In this document: piece by piece, positions 6,802 through 8,078 of the stretch | Layout of the letters: every line of letters begins with the position of its first letter | How positions within the stretch are numbered: position 1 is the first letter of the stretch | From: Bacteroidota bacterium | GTDB lineage: Bacteria; Bacteroidota; Bacteroidia; Chitinophagales; Chitinophagaceae | Assembly: GCA_023386395.1 (NCBI GenBank) | Contig: JAEWJV010000541.1 | Location: 1-8,078, forward strand | Length of the DNA: 8,078 nt | Direction: 5' to 3' | Notes under the pieces: model-generated | The model's database searches: none | Told to the model about the DNA's origin: nothing | Seen by the model: the letters and a program-made list of their open reading frames with translations, nothing else | Program-made: the position numbers and the translations under genes

Positions 6802-6874
6802 ACCTAATAAATAAAAATTATTATGATTGAAATAATAGCTTCATTTATTATAAGCAGCTTTTACTTTATAAAGG

Positions 6875-6906
6875 CAAAAGCAGTTTATTGCAGCAGTGTT
6901 TGCAAT
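6875..6906 (-). promoter_or_regulatory. Possible Bacteroidota-type promoter of the NEW3-ABC operon
   Basis: On the minus strand ATTG (6903-6906) is followed after 20 nt by TGCTTTTG (6875-6882). These are one mismatch each from the Bacteroidota -33 TTTG and -7 TAnnTTTG boxes. Transcription would start about 65-70 bases before the NEW3 ATG. The match is imperfect and could be chance; it is the best candidate I saw in the 236-base gap. Confidence 0.22.
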
Positions 6907-6972
6907 TTTGTGCCGCCAAGGTAATAAAGCAAGGATATAAAAAAAAAGTGCAGCGGATAGTTTTAAGAAAAT

Positions 6973-6987
6973 TTTTAATGATTAAAA
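6973..6987. repeat. AT-rich palindrome in the gap between the unknown gene and the NEW3 gene
   Basis: TTTTAATGATTAAAA is symmetrical around a central G. It lies about 50 bases past the stop of the upstream minus-strand gene, and a run of nine T on the minus strand (6939-6947) follows further on. It could be a weak terminator or an operator; being so AT-rich, it may also be chance. Confidence 0.3.
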
Positions 6988-7037
6988 TAACTGCCCTGAG
7001 CACAGCTACTTTAAAAAACAGCGAAGTCAATATGAGT

Positions 7038-8078
7038 TTAGTTACTGCTTCCGTTATCAAAGCTTAACACCAGCTTTTGATTATATGGTTGTATAACAAA
7101 AGTTTTATTATTTGTACCTTTTTCAAAGCTGCCCTGTTCCGCCAGCAGTTTATAATTGATGCCTTCAAATGCTGCACTTATATATTTTGGGTTGATGGCT
7201 GTAAAAGGCAATGCTTTATTTTCCGCAGCTTTAAAATCGAGATACCATTTAAGCGATGTAGTACCCGTTAATGATACCTGGATTTTATCTTCTGTAAACA
7301 CAAACTGTAAACTGCCGCTTGCATTTTTTAAAGGCCATGAAACAGTAAGCACACCCTTAACTTTATCTGATATGATTGGATCACCTCCGGTGAGATCGGT
7401 TTCCTTTCCATTAATAATTGCCCTGAAACGCAGGCCTGCAAAAAAATCATGGCTGCTCCATAAATAACCATCCAGTAATGGTAATGTAAAGAAAGTGCAT
7501 TCATTGCTTGTGGCTACTTCCGTTTCATATTTCGATGCAAGGTTTTCATTAAACAAATGTATATCGCGGAAGCGCAGGTGGCCGCTATCCCACAATAAAT
7601 TGGCGCGATAAAAACGGCTGTTGAACCAAACCGTTTTTTTGTTACCGCCAGGCAGGTCTTCAATAGCAGTAACAGATGTTGGCGGTGTGAGCTTAAACTG
7701 TTCTTTAAACCATTTGCCGGATGCTGCGAGCGTTTCAACCTTTACTTTTTTCTCATCACGCAAACGTTCAATTAAAGGGAATTGCAGTTCAAGGCCTTTT
7801 GACATAGCAGGCCATGTAAAAGAATTTTCCTGCCCCGCCTGTGTATAAGCAAAGGTCATGGAAGCGCCATTTACAAATTGCTGAAAGAACCAATGCACCC
7901 ATGCAGCATCGCTGCCCGCAGCGGGATATACAGGTTCTAATGTAACCACACCCTGCCGTTCATTTTCTAAACCATTATCATACTGGCGAATGGGGTCGCT
8001 GCCGAGCATTCTGAAAACAGGCACCGGTATTTGTTTATCAGCATTCTGCGCAGGCATATAAGCATTGTGTTTGCTGGG
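7038..8078 (-). CDS. Protein of unknown family, C-terminal 346 residues (5' end outside window)
   Basis: The frame is open to the right edge (seven residues precede the ATG at 8055-8057, which is therefore probably internal) and ends in TAA at 7038-7040. I do not recognise the family. The N-terminal visible half is rich in aromatic residues and charged pairs: 'IPVPVFRMLGSDPIRQYD', 'WVHWFFQQFVNGASMTFAYT', then FTWPAMSKGLELQFPLIERL and the distinctive WFNSRFYRANLLWDSGHLRF with RDIHLFNE. From about residue 220 onward it turns into short beta-strands, like a C-terminal beta-sandwich. This layout, a catalytic-like domain plus beta-sandwich, is common in secreted carbohydrate-active enzymes of Bacteroidota, so a glycan-related role is possible but unproven. 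The N-terminus, and any signal peptide, is not visible. It precedes the NEW3-ABC operon on the same strand by 236 bases and is probably a separate transcription unit. Confidence 0.7.
   Translation of the reverse strand, partial: PSKHNAYMPAQNADKQIPVPVFRMLGSDPIRQYDNGLENERQGVVTLEPVYPAAGSDAAWVHWFFQQFVNGASMTFAYTQAGQENSFTWPAMSKGLELQFPLIERLRDEKKVKVETLAASGKWFKEQFKLTPPTSVTAIEDLPGGNKKTVWFNSRFYRANLLWDSGHLRFRDIHLFNENLASKYETEVATSNECTFFTLPLLDGYLWSSHDFFAGLRFRAIINGKETDLTGGDPIISDKVKGVLTVSWPLKNASGSLQFVFTEDKIQVSLTGTTSLKWYLDFKAAENKALPFTAINPKYISAAFEGINYKLLAEQGSFEKGTNNKTFVIQPYNQKLVLSFDNGSSN

Overview
This 8,078-base window looks like chromosomal DNA from a Bacteroidota bacterium, most likely near the Chitinophagaceae or a related group. 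That placement is inferred from gene content and style: a large AsmA/TamB-like protein, an HXXEE membrane protein, an ABC-2 exporter with a NEW3-domain partner, moderately AT-rich DNA and mostly weak Shine-Dalgarno sites. No rRNA, tRNA, CRISPR array, transposase or phage gene was seen.

Layout from left to right. (1) Positions 1-1764, plus strand: the 3' part of an AsmA-like envelope protein whose start lies outside the window. (2) Positions 1827-2582, minus strand: a double-length DoxX-like membrane protein that converges on the AsmA-like gene. (3) Positions 2575-2778: a stretch between two genes that stays open in one minus-strand frame up to a stop overlapping the DoxX-like start. It may be the tail of a decayed gene. 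(4) Positions 2779-3417, minus strand: an HXXEE-family membrane protein in AT-richer DNA. (5) Positions 3418-3952: 535 bases without a convincing gene, holding a 10-bp direct repeat, two inverted repeats and a striking four-unit 11-bp tandem array. (6) Positions 3953-6801, minus strand: a compact three-gene operon. Read 5' to 3' it encodes a membrane-anchored NEW3/Ig-like extracytoplasmic protein, an ABC ATPase and an ABC-2 permease. (7) Positions 7038-8078, minus strand: the 3' part of a large protein I do not recognise, with its start outside the window.

The strongest functional unit is the operon. The ATPase start sits 4 nt after the NEW3 gene stop, and its Shine-Dalgarno site lies inside the end of the NEW3 gene. 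The permease gene overlaps the ATPase gene by 56 nt. The ATPase and permease form a plausible NosFY-like ABC-2 transporter, and the NEW3 protein would be its periplasm-facing partner; the substrate cannot be read from sequence. The other genes are single envelope or unknown genes with no clear link to the operon. The most unusual non-coding signals are the helically phased 11-bp array and the possible gene scar beside the HXXEE gene.
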